This document shows, in pieces, positions 20,787 to 31,991 of a DNA stretch of 64,000 nucleotides (position 1 is the stretch's first letter; each line of letters begins with the position of its first letter). Below the pieces are notes generated by a model, which was not told where the DNA came from, did no database searches, and was given only the letters and a program-made list of their open reading frames with translations. A program made the translations under genes and the position numbers. Source of the DNA: Favolaschia claudopus (Eukaryota; Basidiomycota; Agaricomycetes; Agaricales; Mycenaceae); the NCBI GenBank assembly GCA_037176885.1, contig JAWWNJ010000011.1:310001-374000 (forward strand), written 5' to 3'.

Positions 20787-22021
20787 ATGTCTTTCACCAA
20801 AGCTATCATTTCCTTCCTCACCGTAGCCTGCATGGCGCTCAGCTCCGTTCACGCGCAATGCCAACAGTCAGTCCTCACCCTATTCGTATTCCAAGCGTGT
20901 TCAAATCTGATTTTGTCTCGGTAGGGGTGCAGGCTATCTCGGTGCTTTTGACGCAACAACAGGAAGTTTCGTCGGGGCCGTGGTCAGTATTCTTCACATC
21001 CATAAATCCGAGATCCTTGTTTGACTGTATGGCACACTACTTATAGGGCATCACCCTCGGCGGGGCAGGGATATTTTGTATGTCCTCGAAACTATCATGT
21101 CACTCCTTTCTTTTCTGTTCTACAGCGCTCGACAAAACCGGGAACACGACAAACTACCTTTCCGTCGTGACATATACCAACACCTGCGGCGGTGGTGGAC
21201 CCGTCTTTATCGAGTGAGCTCAACCTCCCTAGTAAATTAACGATGTTGATTTCGTTTTCGTTTCCCCTCAGAATCGCAAGCCCCGTCGACCCCGCTGCAA
21301 ACTACGTGTCTCTCGTCGCAGGAGTAACCGACTGTTCCGCTGCAGCGTTCAGTGGATCCGCGCCGTGGGCCGCCATTGCTGCCGCCGATGGCTTTCCTCG
21401 TACGTCTCATCCCCTTTCTCCCCAAAGTACATGGCATCTACTCACTGCGAACCGTCGTTTGACTTTGCATAGACGGTCAATACACCACCCCCGGCACGAC
21501 CCGCACCACTCTCCAAGGAGGGTATCATAACCTCAACACTTTTTGCGGAGAGTGCATGACATTCGCGCTGGGCACGGCTGTCGGCCGCCAGGTGCTTTTG
21601 CCTCAGTGGAGTGAGTTGCCTTTAATTCGAGTCGTTGCATCAATCGTTTTACAAATCTCGCTAATAAAATCATTTTCGATGTCCACAGAGGATCCGAATA
21701 GCAGTAAGCCTCTTTCCACAAAACTCGCAAAAGATGTAAACGGACTTCCAACAGATGTCCACGCGAACTTGCCTGTCGTGCAGGATAGCACCTTCGGACG
21801 CTGTGAGTCTCTAAATTTTAGAATTGAAATTGCATCGAAAGAGAGTGCCTCTGATATATATGGGTTTGATACAAGTGCTCGCTACCCCCAACGTCCAGGC
21901 TTATTCCAACTTTTATTCCAACGCCGCGGTGCAGCAAGTGGTACGTTTCGTTATCCAGCTCAATGCAACCCATAGCAATACTGAGGATATTGCCCAGTAC
22001 CTCTCCGTTTTCTTCCGTTGA
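20787..22021 (+). CDS. orphan secreted protein
   Basis: Exons 20787-20866, 20925-20982, 21047-21077, 21126-21213, 21272-21399, 21473-21610, 21689-21802 and 21876-22021 give 260 aa in one frame. The signal peptide is MSFTKAIISFLTVACMALSSVHA, followed by a Cys. The mature part contains GYLGAFDATTGSFVGAV, GITLGGAGIFSLDK, YTNTCGGGGPVF, VTDCSAAAFSGSAPW and NTFCGECMTFALGTAVGRQ, with four Cys in the middle. I do not recognise the family. Two stretches look like optional introns of a length divisible by three (21704-21754, 51 nt; 21940-21996, 57 nt); with or without them the frame stays open, so isoforms are possible. The last acceptor (ACAAG) is weak. Confidence 0.65.
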
Positions 22022-22217
22022 AGAAACGAGGATCCTGCTCGAGGCTCAGGGTTTATTGTTTGATTCATATGGGTTTATTTCTTGTCCAAGGGTTTCCGTA
22101 TTGGCTTCCGACTGTTTCTTTCTTTCGTTGGATCCGCGTCGCGCGAGCTTAATTGTTATTAAGTAACGTGTCATAATAATACAATGTTCCGACTCTTGAC
22201 TAAACCTGTCCTTACGC

Positions 22218-23485
22218 CTAAACAGTCCTCCCCATCTCCATCTGTTTCCTCTGCCTATCTTTCCTTCTAGCATACACAACAGCTGGCTTCGCCCTTCCCA
22301 TCAACCGCCTAATATACAAAAACGCAAGTACAGTAACGGCGGCAGTCACTCCAATGACAATGTGTTGTACTTTATTGCTCTTCCCGTCGCCTGTATGAGA
22401 TCAGCATTCGCACATAGCTCTAACTAGCGATGAACTTACTGCTGGCCAACGCGACACCGATGTAAACCAAAACCAGCTGCTTCGGGAGTGAAACCACAGC
22501 GGCGACGAGGAACACCCAGAACGACATGCCGCAGGTCGAGAACACCGCGGTGGTGACTACACTCATTTAGAGATACAGAATCACGGGCATTCGATGTAAG
22601 CTTACAATGCGCCGGAAACGAACTGTACCGAACCAAGATGGCGATGGGCAGACCTCCTTCACGGACGATGTGAGCAAGGGTACCGTAGCGCATGTTGGTG
22701 AGCTCCAGTCGCTTCCCGCGCGCGGCGAGACAGTGTCTAAAGAGGCTATGATTGATTTGCATGAGCTTTCTGTGAACCTGTTGAAATGAAGACGTACTAG
22801 TAGGTGGCGATTTCGCCGAGGATGGTGCCCGCTGAGAGCGATGAGTTAAGCCAAATGTGACCTCAACGAATGCAATCGACTTACCAGCGACGATGCCGAA
22901 ACCTTCCCCAAGGCCCCAGACAAGTCCGCATAGCATCGCGACTAATTCATGGCCGAAGAGCTGGAGGTTGGCTAGGGTGAGACATAGAGAAAGAGTTATC
23001 ATGAATTCGAAGACTTGCCGGTGGAAATGATAAAGCAATTAGAACAAGTATAGGGATTAGCCAACCGGCTTTTGTGCTGCAATCCCTTGTTATTTTTTGA
23101 CAAAACGGGGAAAAATTGCACGTACTCGTGTAACCACCGGGTAACAGGTATTAAAGCATTTACTATTTTATCGTGAAAGACTTCGACTAGAATGATGACG
23201 ACGATGATAAGGATGAGGATTGCGACGATTCCTGGCCATCCTCGTCAAACTCGATATCCAGCAGATTCAGAATTAAGACTCACGAATTTTGTACTTCAAA
23301 CTCTTGGGTTGACGAACCCCATTCAGCAGGTCAAGCTCACTTGGCGTGGGGCTAGGAGTACGTGAAATTTCCCGCTCGGGTTTGGGACTGGTGCTTTCGC
23401 GAACCAGTGCCATCGTCGAGGATGCATCGTTAGAAATACGTTCTTTATCGTGGGCGTGAACGGGCTGCGGCATGGCTATAGACAT
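22218..23485 (-). CDS. TVP38: Tvp38/TMEM64 (VTT-domain) membrane protein
   Basis: Polytopic Golgi/endosomal membrane protein of the DedA/VTT superfamily, related to lipid scramblase-like TMEM41/VMP1. Eight exons: 23485-23284, 23231-23126, 23076-23019, 22960-22885, 22831-22798, 22745-22606, 22556-22440 and 22390-22218 (301 aa). The N-terminus is cytosolic and Ser/Pro-rich (RTPSPTPSELD). Hydrophobic segments begin with IVAILILIIVVIILV. The family core is SFPPLFGHELVAMLCGLVWG, then GTILGEIATYYLF, CLAARGKRLE, REGGLPIAILVRYSSFPAH and TAVFSTCGMSFWVFLVAAVV. It ends with a basic tail (RRKDRQRK). The intron after SFPP uses a GC donor (GCAAGT...CCAG), inferred from the unbroken family motif across it. 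The in-frame TTG upstream was ignored in favour of the ATG. Confidence 0.88.
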
Positions 23486-26052
23486 CGTGAAGGTAGAGAG
23501 CAAGATTCAGTTTTCGCTCGTAGGGGGTGTCGCACTCATGACGCGTGTGGAGTGAGTGAGTGGGGGCCATTGACTCGGATCTGAGACCTGTACAGGACCA
23601 ACTTAGTATACCCGCAGCATTAGCATCGCTGTCGCGTCGTCCCTTGAAACTGGTGAGCGCAGAGCGTTAGGAAGAAGGATGCAAAGGTAAGTAATAAATA
23701 CGTGACGTGACTTAACGCGGTGGAATGTGACTCGACGCGTCATTCCCACGGAATCCAACCCTAACCCCAAATTCCCATGATCAGCCCTCCATCCCCCTCG
23801 AAGCTACTGTATGTGGACTGAGAAACTTCCCTTGTACTGGTCGGCACCCCGTTTTCTACACTTTGCGTCTCAATGGGCTCGCGGGGTACCGAAACTTGAA
23901 CCTGCTGAACGCTGTAAAAGCTACTAGAAATCCAGCTGCTAAAACTCCTGGCAGCAACCTCGCAGGTTGAGAGGCTCGACTTCGGCCTGGGTTGCTTGTA
24001 CGGTTGCTGCCCGTGCATACTTACTTGGATCCAGTGCAATCCCCTTTTTTCGCTCTCCGCTGGCACATACAGCCGAGCCGACGTTATATACGTTTGAACG
24101 ACTATCTTCAAGAGAGTATATAAAGTCTTGTTACGAGACTAGAGCCGACGCCGATATTCTCATTTTGGATCACTACCGAGAAACCGCTCAAGGCCTTCGC
24201 GAGAACCCCGCACGGCCGCACCTCGCATTAGTGACTGGCGACTAGCCCGAGGTAGTTGAGCATATAAATTTGCACGTTCGCAGATACGGAGCCTATCTAT
24301 GACTGGCATGGATGATGGATCATTGACTTTGACTGTGGTGTGGTCCCTCGACGGTACATCCCTCGACCTTTCCCTGCTCAAATCCCTTGGTCTAAGCGGC
24401 AGAGAAGGTAAACACTTTCCCCGAAAACATTCAGATCCTGGACATTGAGTCTCTATCAATGCGTATTCCTTTACTATCTGCCCTGGACGAGCCACCCATC
24501 TACTACGACTCATCGGTCCGGGACTTGGCATTCTCTATTACGAAGCTCGATCGGTCTGCATGGTTTTTACCATTATATCTCCTCCACCGGCCTACGAATC
24601 CGAAAACCAGTGGCGAAAGGTGCTACACATGTATCCTATATTGACTCATTGCTATACTATACTCACATAGTCTCCCTCATTCAGGTTCGGATCCTTCCAT
24701 ATCCCTCCGACCGCCTACGGCGGCGGGTGCGCACGTCACTCAAGTACAGGGTACCCTCGCTGCGATAAGGACCATTGACTGGAACTTGTCACTGAATCAG
24801 GCCACTATCTATTAAAGCATTATCGATGGCACTCACCCCTTACTCCCAGTAGATCAGGCGCCAAGTTGTCTCCAGTACATATACACCACGTACGATCCTT
24901 CGTATGTCCAGGGTCGGGTAAACACGAAGAAGCCGTCATGCCCGCAGCCGACGAGGGCTGTTGACCTGGAAGCTGTATTTTGCCTATTATCAGTATGCCG
25001 ATTACCCGTTTTAGCCCGCTTTACAGCTGAGGAGACCTTGATCGTTATAATTTTTCGAAGAAGCTGTAGACCTGTGTACAGCCTTCCCCCATTTTCTGGA
25101 TTTAAAAGCTGGAGCCTCCTTCACCTGAGATGATCTCCTCTTGGACTCTTTCCCGACGATTCCCGACGGCTCGAACGTCTGGCGACGCACCTCTAACTCA
25201 CACTCGTAACGACAGAAAAATCGATAACAGCATAGATTGACTGGCCCGAGAAACTACATACATACTCAAAGCACGCATGTACTTCGAGCAATATCAGCAG
25301 CAGAGAACGCCAGGAGGAAAGCATAGGTAGGTAAGTATGTTAATAGCCAATAAGTGCGTATGTGATTGTTAAGCAGGAAAAGGTACAGCATAGGCGGTGG
25401 TGAAGCAAATTTTGGAGTTTATGTACGTAGTCATAGTGTGTGGGATGGGATGGTAGAAGTACAGTGATGATGTGGAGTGATGCGATGTCGGCGAGGGCTA
25501 ACACAGATGAGGGGAGGAAAAAAGCAAAAGGGAGGAAGGGGAAGGGGACGAGGAGTGCCGCCGCCGACAACCTTGGGTGAGTGTGCGTTTTTGTCGAAAA
25601 ATATGTTTGCTGAATAAATAGATGAATAAATAGGCCAGCGCAAGACCCAGGACTTGCGGATGAATGGATCAGATAATTGATAATGCATAGAGTTCTGCGT
25701 TCTTGGACGGCAGCGCAGGCAGGGTGATGAACGCCCTGTTTCGAATTTTTGGTTTGACTGATGCATATTGTTTCAGGTTTTTGGGATGGAGGCACGGCGC
25801 TGCAAGGCGGCGCGCTTGTTGGTGAGCGTTGGGGAGGGCCATGTGGTGGACGGCGGGACAAGCAGCGAGTGGTCTATGCAAGTGTAGGCAGGTGCGGCTT
25901 GACTGCGAGGAGACCTTTGAGGGAACGAGAGGAAACCCGCTGCGGACGGAGATCGAGATGCGGCCTGGCGCAGCAACGCTACAACTCCGACCGCGTTGCT
26001 CGGCGGGCGGACAACGAGGATCCACGGTACTAGTACAGGCGAAGAGCCCGTC
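23486..26052. other. long intergenic region, no supported gene
   Basis: About 2.6 kb between the TVP38 start and the stop of the STAND-protein gene. Frames at 23761-24111, 24160-24531 and 25340-25861 carry no motif, signal or splice support. I see no repeats or element ends. Confidence 0.4.
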
Positions 26053-28742
26053 TTAGCTCGTCGCACCCCGAATCTGCCCACCCTCACTCACCCCACTCGT
26101 TCTCCTCAGCAACCCATCCGCCGACCCCACCCTGGACCGCCCATCATCACCCCCACTTCCCCGCCCACCAGCACTCGCCGCAGACCTCGAGCTCCTCCGG
26201 CTCCCACTGCTGTTGCTCCCCATCGAGCTCTGCGGCCTCGCCCGACTGTCCAACGACCCCAGCCTCATCAACTGGCTCGAGCCTCTCCTAACCAACGCCT
26301 CGAACGACGTCCCACGGCCCCTCCCCCGTCTCAATACACTCTCAATCGTCGGAGAGGGCTCCTTGATGAGACTTTCAATGCTCTCCGTCCGCGGGTCCCT
26401 TTCTTCCTCGTCGTCCACCAGCGTGCTTGTGCTCGTATCGAGGCTGATATTGCCGCTGCTGCATGTGCTACTTCCGCTTGAGCTGTAGCTGGAGCTGGAG
26501 ATGCTACGACGGCTACGCTTCCTCCGCACAGCATAGTGATCAGGGTCCATTAGGGCCAATATATCCTCTTCAGAGATAACCGTCGGAGTCCGCCCTTCCA
26601 CTTCCATATCCATATCCTCCGGCTCCTCAGATAACACCCCGCTCTCGACATAGATCGCTCGATCTTCACGGGTGTCCGAGATGATCCCCACCCCGCCTTC
26701 GAGTCGCCATCTCGCCACGAGCGAGCTGCATCCTTCGAAAGACGCGAGGCTCGCCACCTGGGTCACGTTGCGCGGGTTGCCTTCCGTCATTTCGAGAAGC
26801 GCGTCGAGGTCGGCCTGCTCCTCTTCTGTAGAAGCCGAGACGTCGGAGATATCTTGGAAGGTGGCGAGGGTGGCGTTGGGGGAGAGGGGTTGCAGGGTGT
26901 GTAGGAATGGACGTGTCCATTTGATTTGGCGGGGGCGGGAGCCGCCACGGACAGTTACCTGTGAAGTCGTAAGTGATCAAGGTTTGGGTGTGCAAATGAG
27001 AAAGGCGAGGCACGAACCAAAAGGGTCAACCACTTGATATCAGCCAAGATGGATAGAAAGTCTTCAATGTCGCTACGATTCTGGAGCGGTTCCCAGGCAC
27101 GGTCGAGGGCGTCAAGAACGAGTAAAACAGGTGTGCCCTCAGCTTCAACCTCAGCCGCCTGCGCTGGCTCTTGTCCTTCGACAATAGTGTTGCCCTCTGT
27201 GCCTTCAGGCTTCACCTCCTTCACCGGCGCCTTCGTCAGCGCCTCCAACCTCCGTTTGACATGCTTCCGCCCTCGTTGTTCCTCCTCCAAACCAATCTGC
27301 GCCGCGATGACAGTCACAAGCGTCTTCAAATCGCGCACCTTTGCGACACTATCACCCTCGCAGTCGACGAAATACCTCTGCGGTCCAAAGAGCGCCGAGA
27401 CCTCGGAGCTATGAGACGCCGCGAGCGCCAGGGCGGTTTTACCTAGCCCAGGGGCGCCAAGGACGCAGATACGTGCTGCAGACGGGGTGGAGGTGGAATT
27501 TGAGGGGACGGAGGAGGACGGGCAGGCGTGTGTGATGATGGTTTTGACGAGGTGTTTCACTTCGTCGTCGCGCCCGTAGAAGATCTTGGGCGAGGAGGGA
27601 AGCATTGACATAGTGCTAATGTCGGTTTTGACGCTCAAACGTGGGCGGTGTCTCTTGCTGCGGCTGCCGTCTGCAGCCCGTTTTGCGTGCCGTTCTGTGA
27701 GGATGGCGACCACTTCTTCTTGCCTCTGTTTGGCGTCTTTCTGCAAAAACACTTGGATTCAAGGAAGAAAGTGAGCCAAAAGAAACTTACCTGGATCACG
27801 GCCATGGTCATTGCTGCAGTGATAGCAGATTGGACCTGAAGTCATGTTTTTATTAATACTCAAGCTAAATAGGCAGAAGCACGTACACCGAAAACATCCA
27901 AAGCGTGCTTCAGGCCGTCGTTGCATTGCTTGATGAGATCCGCATCTTCCATCGAGCGAAACATTCTGCGGATAATCCCGCCCTTGACTTGACTCCGGAC
28001 GAAGGTGAGGATTTTTTCAAGCGTCCTAATCAACGAGGAGTGAGTCAGACGATGTTCATGCATGATTGAGAAACACCAGAGAAAATAGTAACTCGGTGGT
28101 CTACGGATATGCAGCAACAGCGCAGTGGCATAGCGCGAACCGAGTCAACACCGCCGACTTCGCGATGATGTCGGAAGCTTATGAATCGACTCTGGACGAG
28201 TCGAAAGAAATTGCCTCGTCGCCCCCAAAGCGATGAGGTGAAGAGCTGGAGCAACAGCTGCCGCATCGCAACACCGAAGACTTCACCATTGCTCCGAGAT
28301 CGAGGAGAAGTGAAATGGCTTGAATTGAAATATACGCACTCCGTGAATTGCGTTATGCTACGAACCATAGTAGGCGCGAGTTCGGCGTCAGAGTCGCTGC
28401 AGATGTTGATTACAGCGCTAACAAGGTCGTATGCCTTCTCGGTCAATCGCATACAAGCTATCGAATGAGATATAAGTATTTTCGTTACTAAATGAGAATG
28501 ATAACTTACCTTCTTTATTCTCCCTGACCCTCTGCAAAGTTCCAAGTCGTTAACAGGCGCATACATCGAGTATGAACTGCGCTAACCTTCACAGTCTCCA
28601 TGATAAGCAGGGAGATACTGGCGATAGCCTGCAAGTATGGCTGGTTGGAAGCATTTCCGACGTCTTTCAAGAGAGTAGCGGCAACGGTTCCGTATTGGAG
28701 AGCACGCTCCCTCTTGGTTGCGGGGCGGATTGTCATCGGCAT
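26053..28742 (-). CDS. NLR-like protein: MLKL/HeLo-like helical domain plus STAND P-loop NTPase
   Basis: Predicted intracellular NOD-like receptor of the fungal type. Exons are 28742-28587, 28531-28510, 28457-28340, 28025-27887, 27835-27791, 27740-27018 and 26958-26053 (702 aa), all in phase; the intron before 28025 is long (314 nt). The N-terminal 150 residues are helical (QAIASISLLIMETV, LEKILTFVRSQVKGG) and contain MFRSMEDADLIKQCNDGLKH, which resembles the MLKL N-terminal/HeLo-like bundle. Then follow FYGRDDEVKHLV, the Walker A motif GAPGLGKTAL, and a Walker B-like LLVLDALDRAW. No TPR, WD40 or ankyrin repeats follow. Instead the C-terminus is Ser/Arg/Gly-rich and probably disordered. Such receptors act in non-self recognition or cell death, but the partner is unknown. 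The helical-domain assignment is inference. Confidence 0.75.
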
Positions 28743-29299
28743 CGTGCTCGACGTCGAGGAGGGCAATCCAGAGGCACTGTCGGAAGCAAAGATGAGTTGC
28801 TCACTCTGTGACACTGACTGGTATTCATCATCAGCGCCCAAGTACACGCGGTCACGTGTATTCAGCTGAAACACTTTGACGCGACGCGACACATCTCATA
28901 CAGTTTAGTTGCCATGGCAAACAATTTTATGATTCGAAACGTCCGCCGGTGTTCAAACGTCCAAGCTGGATCGTTCAGTGCCACCGTCCAACACTCAGCA
29001 GTTCGACACCTCGAGTTCTTAATAGGCAGGCTAGCTGGCAGGATGCAGCAATCAGTATATCCGACGATCCTTCCTTCGCGATCCGCGACGGTGACTCACT
29101 GAAGCTCTCACTGAGGGACGGGGATCGTCATGGTTTAGCACGTGAAATTTTCCTGAAAACTTCGACGACTTACCCAAGACTTACCCACCCAGCACGGAGC
29201 ACTCACGGAGCTGGCTCCGGGACTCTGACTCAAACCTAACTTTTACCTCCCCGCTGTCAATAAGTCTCAACTCCCCTTGTTTCTCTTCCTCTCTTCCCA
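28743..29299. other. divergent promoter region
   Basis: About 560 nt shared between the leftward STAND gene and the rightward P450 gene. C/T-rich just before the P450 start. No other feature was seen. Confidence 0.45.
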
Positions 29300-31558
29300 A
29301 TGGACTCTTATTCCCTGCTATTCGCTCTTTCAATCACCCTGGTCATTATCTACTGGCTACTAGCTGCACCTTCCTCATCGTCCAAAGGCTTGAAGATCCC
29401 CGGCCCACCTTCCCATCCGATCGTCGGGCACACATTCCAGGTCCCGCAATTAAAAACCTGGAGATATTTTGAGAAACTTAGCCATGAATACGGTGCGTGA
29501 TGCAGCGCTGTTTCCGCCGCCTGGATTCACTGTAGTTGACCCACAGGACCCATCGTCAAATTGAAACTCGCGGGAGACGAGACAGTCATCCTCAGCGATG
29601 CAGCCGACGCAGAAGAACTTGTGAGTCTCCCGCATGCATTGTACATCTTGACCGTCATCCACTACAGCTGGGACGTCGATCTCACAATTACTCCTCCCGC
29701 CCCCAACTCGTCTACGCAGGCAAATACCTGTCCAAAAACATGCGCATGGTGCTCCTCCCTTACAACGAACGCTTCAAGAAATACCGAGCGGCATTCCACC
29801 AGATGCTTCAACCTCGGGGTGAGTTTTCGTCACTCTATCTTTCCCAAATCACCTCACACTCGTAAAAAGCCGTTAGCGGATACAATCAACTCGAAGAATC
29901 CGAATCCCTCCGACTCCTAGCCGATGTGTCTTCGAAGCCGGATGACTTGGTCAACAACTGTGATCGATTCGGCGCGTCTTTGGTATTCAACCTATGCTAC
30001 GGAGCCACCCTCAACGACGACGGCAAAGATCTCACAGCAGTCCAGGAAATCGTGGAGAATTTCATTCACGACACGTATCCTGGCGCCCATCTCGTCGATA
30101 CACTCCCCTTCCTTGATCGTCTACCGGACTTTTTAGCACCGTGAATTTAATTTTAATCTTCACTTGACGATTATAACCATGAAACTTACCTCGTCCTACA
30201 GCTGGCGGGCAGAAGCCAAACAAAAATTCGCTAAAGATTCGCAGGTAAATTTTCCGTCTTATCATTCGTGAGCGGTACTCAGACCATTTTTTTTCTCGTT
30301 ACCAGACCTACACCCGACTCATCAACGAGGTCAAGTCCCGAATGGACGCAAACGTCGGCCTCGAATGTTTCTCCGCCCGACTCTATGACCAACAAGAGAA
30401 GATGAACCTCAGCAACGAAGAATTAGCTTACCGTAAGCTTCCTTTTTCTCTCCGATCTCCAAAGGTTAACGCATTTTTCTCTCTCAACGCCAGTCGTTGG
30501 CGTAGCCTTCGAAGCCGGCACCGAAACCACGGCAAGCTCAATCCTTTGGTTCCTGATGGCTATGGTTCTCTACCCCGAAACCCTCCGCAGAGCCCACCAA
30601 GAACTCGACTCTATCTGCGATGCCAAAACAATTCCAGGATTCGTTCATATGGAACAGCTACCGTATTGTTTTGCGTTGGTCAAGGAGGTTATGCGGTACG
30701 TTGTTTTTCTCAACGAGTGTGGCCGATGATTTTGAATTTTGTCTGTTTCGTTAGATGGGCACCCGCCGCCCCGGGAGGATTTCCGCACACTTCAGACGGC
30801 GACGACGTCTACAAAGGCTATTTCGTACGTCTCGCTTACTCCATTCCATAAACCCATACATGTCCCCTCCGAGTCCGTTATTAATGTTTCCCATTCAACG
30901 CCGCAGATCCGCAAAGGCACCATGGTAATCCCGTGCATATGGAGCATGGTTCGTCCCTCTATCGCCCTGTACAGTGGTCAGAATATCACAGGGATTTCTT
31001 AACTTAGCATCGTAACGAAGCACAATACCCAAACGCATACAAATTCGACCCGGAGAGATTTTTGACGCCTGAAATGCGGGAGGGCGAGGAGCTGAATGAG
31101 TCTGAGCTTACGCAAGGGCATTATGGGTGAGTTGGAATTTTTTTGAACGCATTTACGCTTCAAATAAATGAATCAATTTAGGTTCGGGTTCGGACGGTGC
31201 GTGTATCTCACAAATTCAAAATTTGCTCACTCAACAAATGTATTGTATTCCCAGACGAAAATGTCCAGGCCAATACCTCGCAGCCAAATCAGCTTGGATT
31301 GCCATGGTCCGCCTTCTCTGGGCATTCAACATCGAGCCAGCCAAAGATGCCTCGGGCAACACTATCAAAGTCGACCCGGATGACTGTACCTCCGGAATTA
31401 CATCGTGAGTATCGGTTCACTTTCCATGGAACGAACGAAGTTCATTGAACATGCAAATGAACCTTCCCAGCCGCCCCGCAAATTTCCTTGTCAAACTCAT
31501 TCCACGCAGCGAGCAACATCAGGAAACGATAGCTTCCGGTCTTACACAGGGGAGATAA
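29300..31558 (+). CDS. cytochrome P450 monooxygenase
   Basis: Heme-thiolate monooxygenase, ER-anchored by its N-terminus (LLFALSITLVIIYWLLA). Thirteen exons: 29300-29492, 29547-29620, 29668-29818, 29870-30140, 30202-30244, 30306-30432, 30494-30695, 30755-30824, 30907-30948, 31008-31126, 31182-31196, 31255-31404 and 31471-31558 (514 aa). Motifs: proline hinge PGPPSHPIVGH, I-helix AFEAGTETT, K-helix EVMR, PERF, and the heme loop FGFGRRKCPGQ, which is assembled over a 15-nt micro-exon and its neighbours. The sequence pattern is close to the CYP64/OrdA-like fungal P450s, but the substrate is unknown. The final residues and the TAA stop lie inside a MITE (31545-31800), so the native C-terminus has been replaced. 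Confidence 0.9.
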
Positions 31559-31800
31559 GCAAATATCTGACGGCGAGGTATCCAGAAAATATGCGAAAGA
31601 CAGTTACAATACCTTTCGAATGACAGACGACAAAGAGTGTGAAAGGCATCCGCAATTTATGAGAAAGACATGCCTTAATCAGGATGTTCTTTGCATGTCT
31701 TTCCAATAATTTCTTTGTCAAATATTTGAGAAGCATTGTAACTATCTTTCGCATTTCCCTCGCATATTTGGCAGGGAGACATTCAGTTATCCCCCCTGTG
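31545..31800. mobile_element. Harbinger-like MITE overlapping the P450 stop codon
   Basis: Inverted repeats of about 75 bp (imperfect) begin CACAGGGGAGATAAG and end with CCCCCCTGTG. They are flanked on both sides by TTA (31542-31544 and 31801-31803), a 3-bp target duplication typical of PIF/Harbinger transposons. It is 256 bp long and non-coding. It inserted within the last codons of the upstream P450. Confidence 0.85.
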
Positions 31801-31991
31801 TTACTCATTTGAACAGCAATTAGCTATCTCTTTCCCGTGCCTTGCCCGAACTGAAGCCGCTCCTTTCTATCATTCGTACACGGACGCCTCCATATATGAT
31901 ACTCCATCCTATCGGCTACAATATATATTCTACAAACATATCTTGCTATTTACAAAGTTGTACACACATCGATGGTCCCACCTAGCCATCG

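Noticed and set aside
25340..26050. Overlapping frames on both strands downstream of the STAND gene
   Set aside because: Low-complexity and mutually contradictory; no start, motif or junction.
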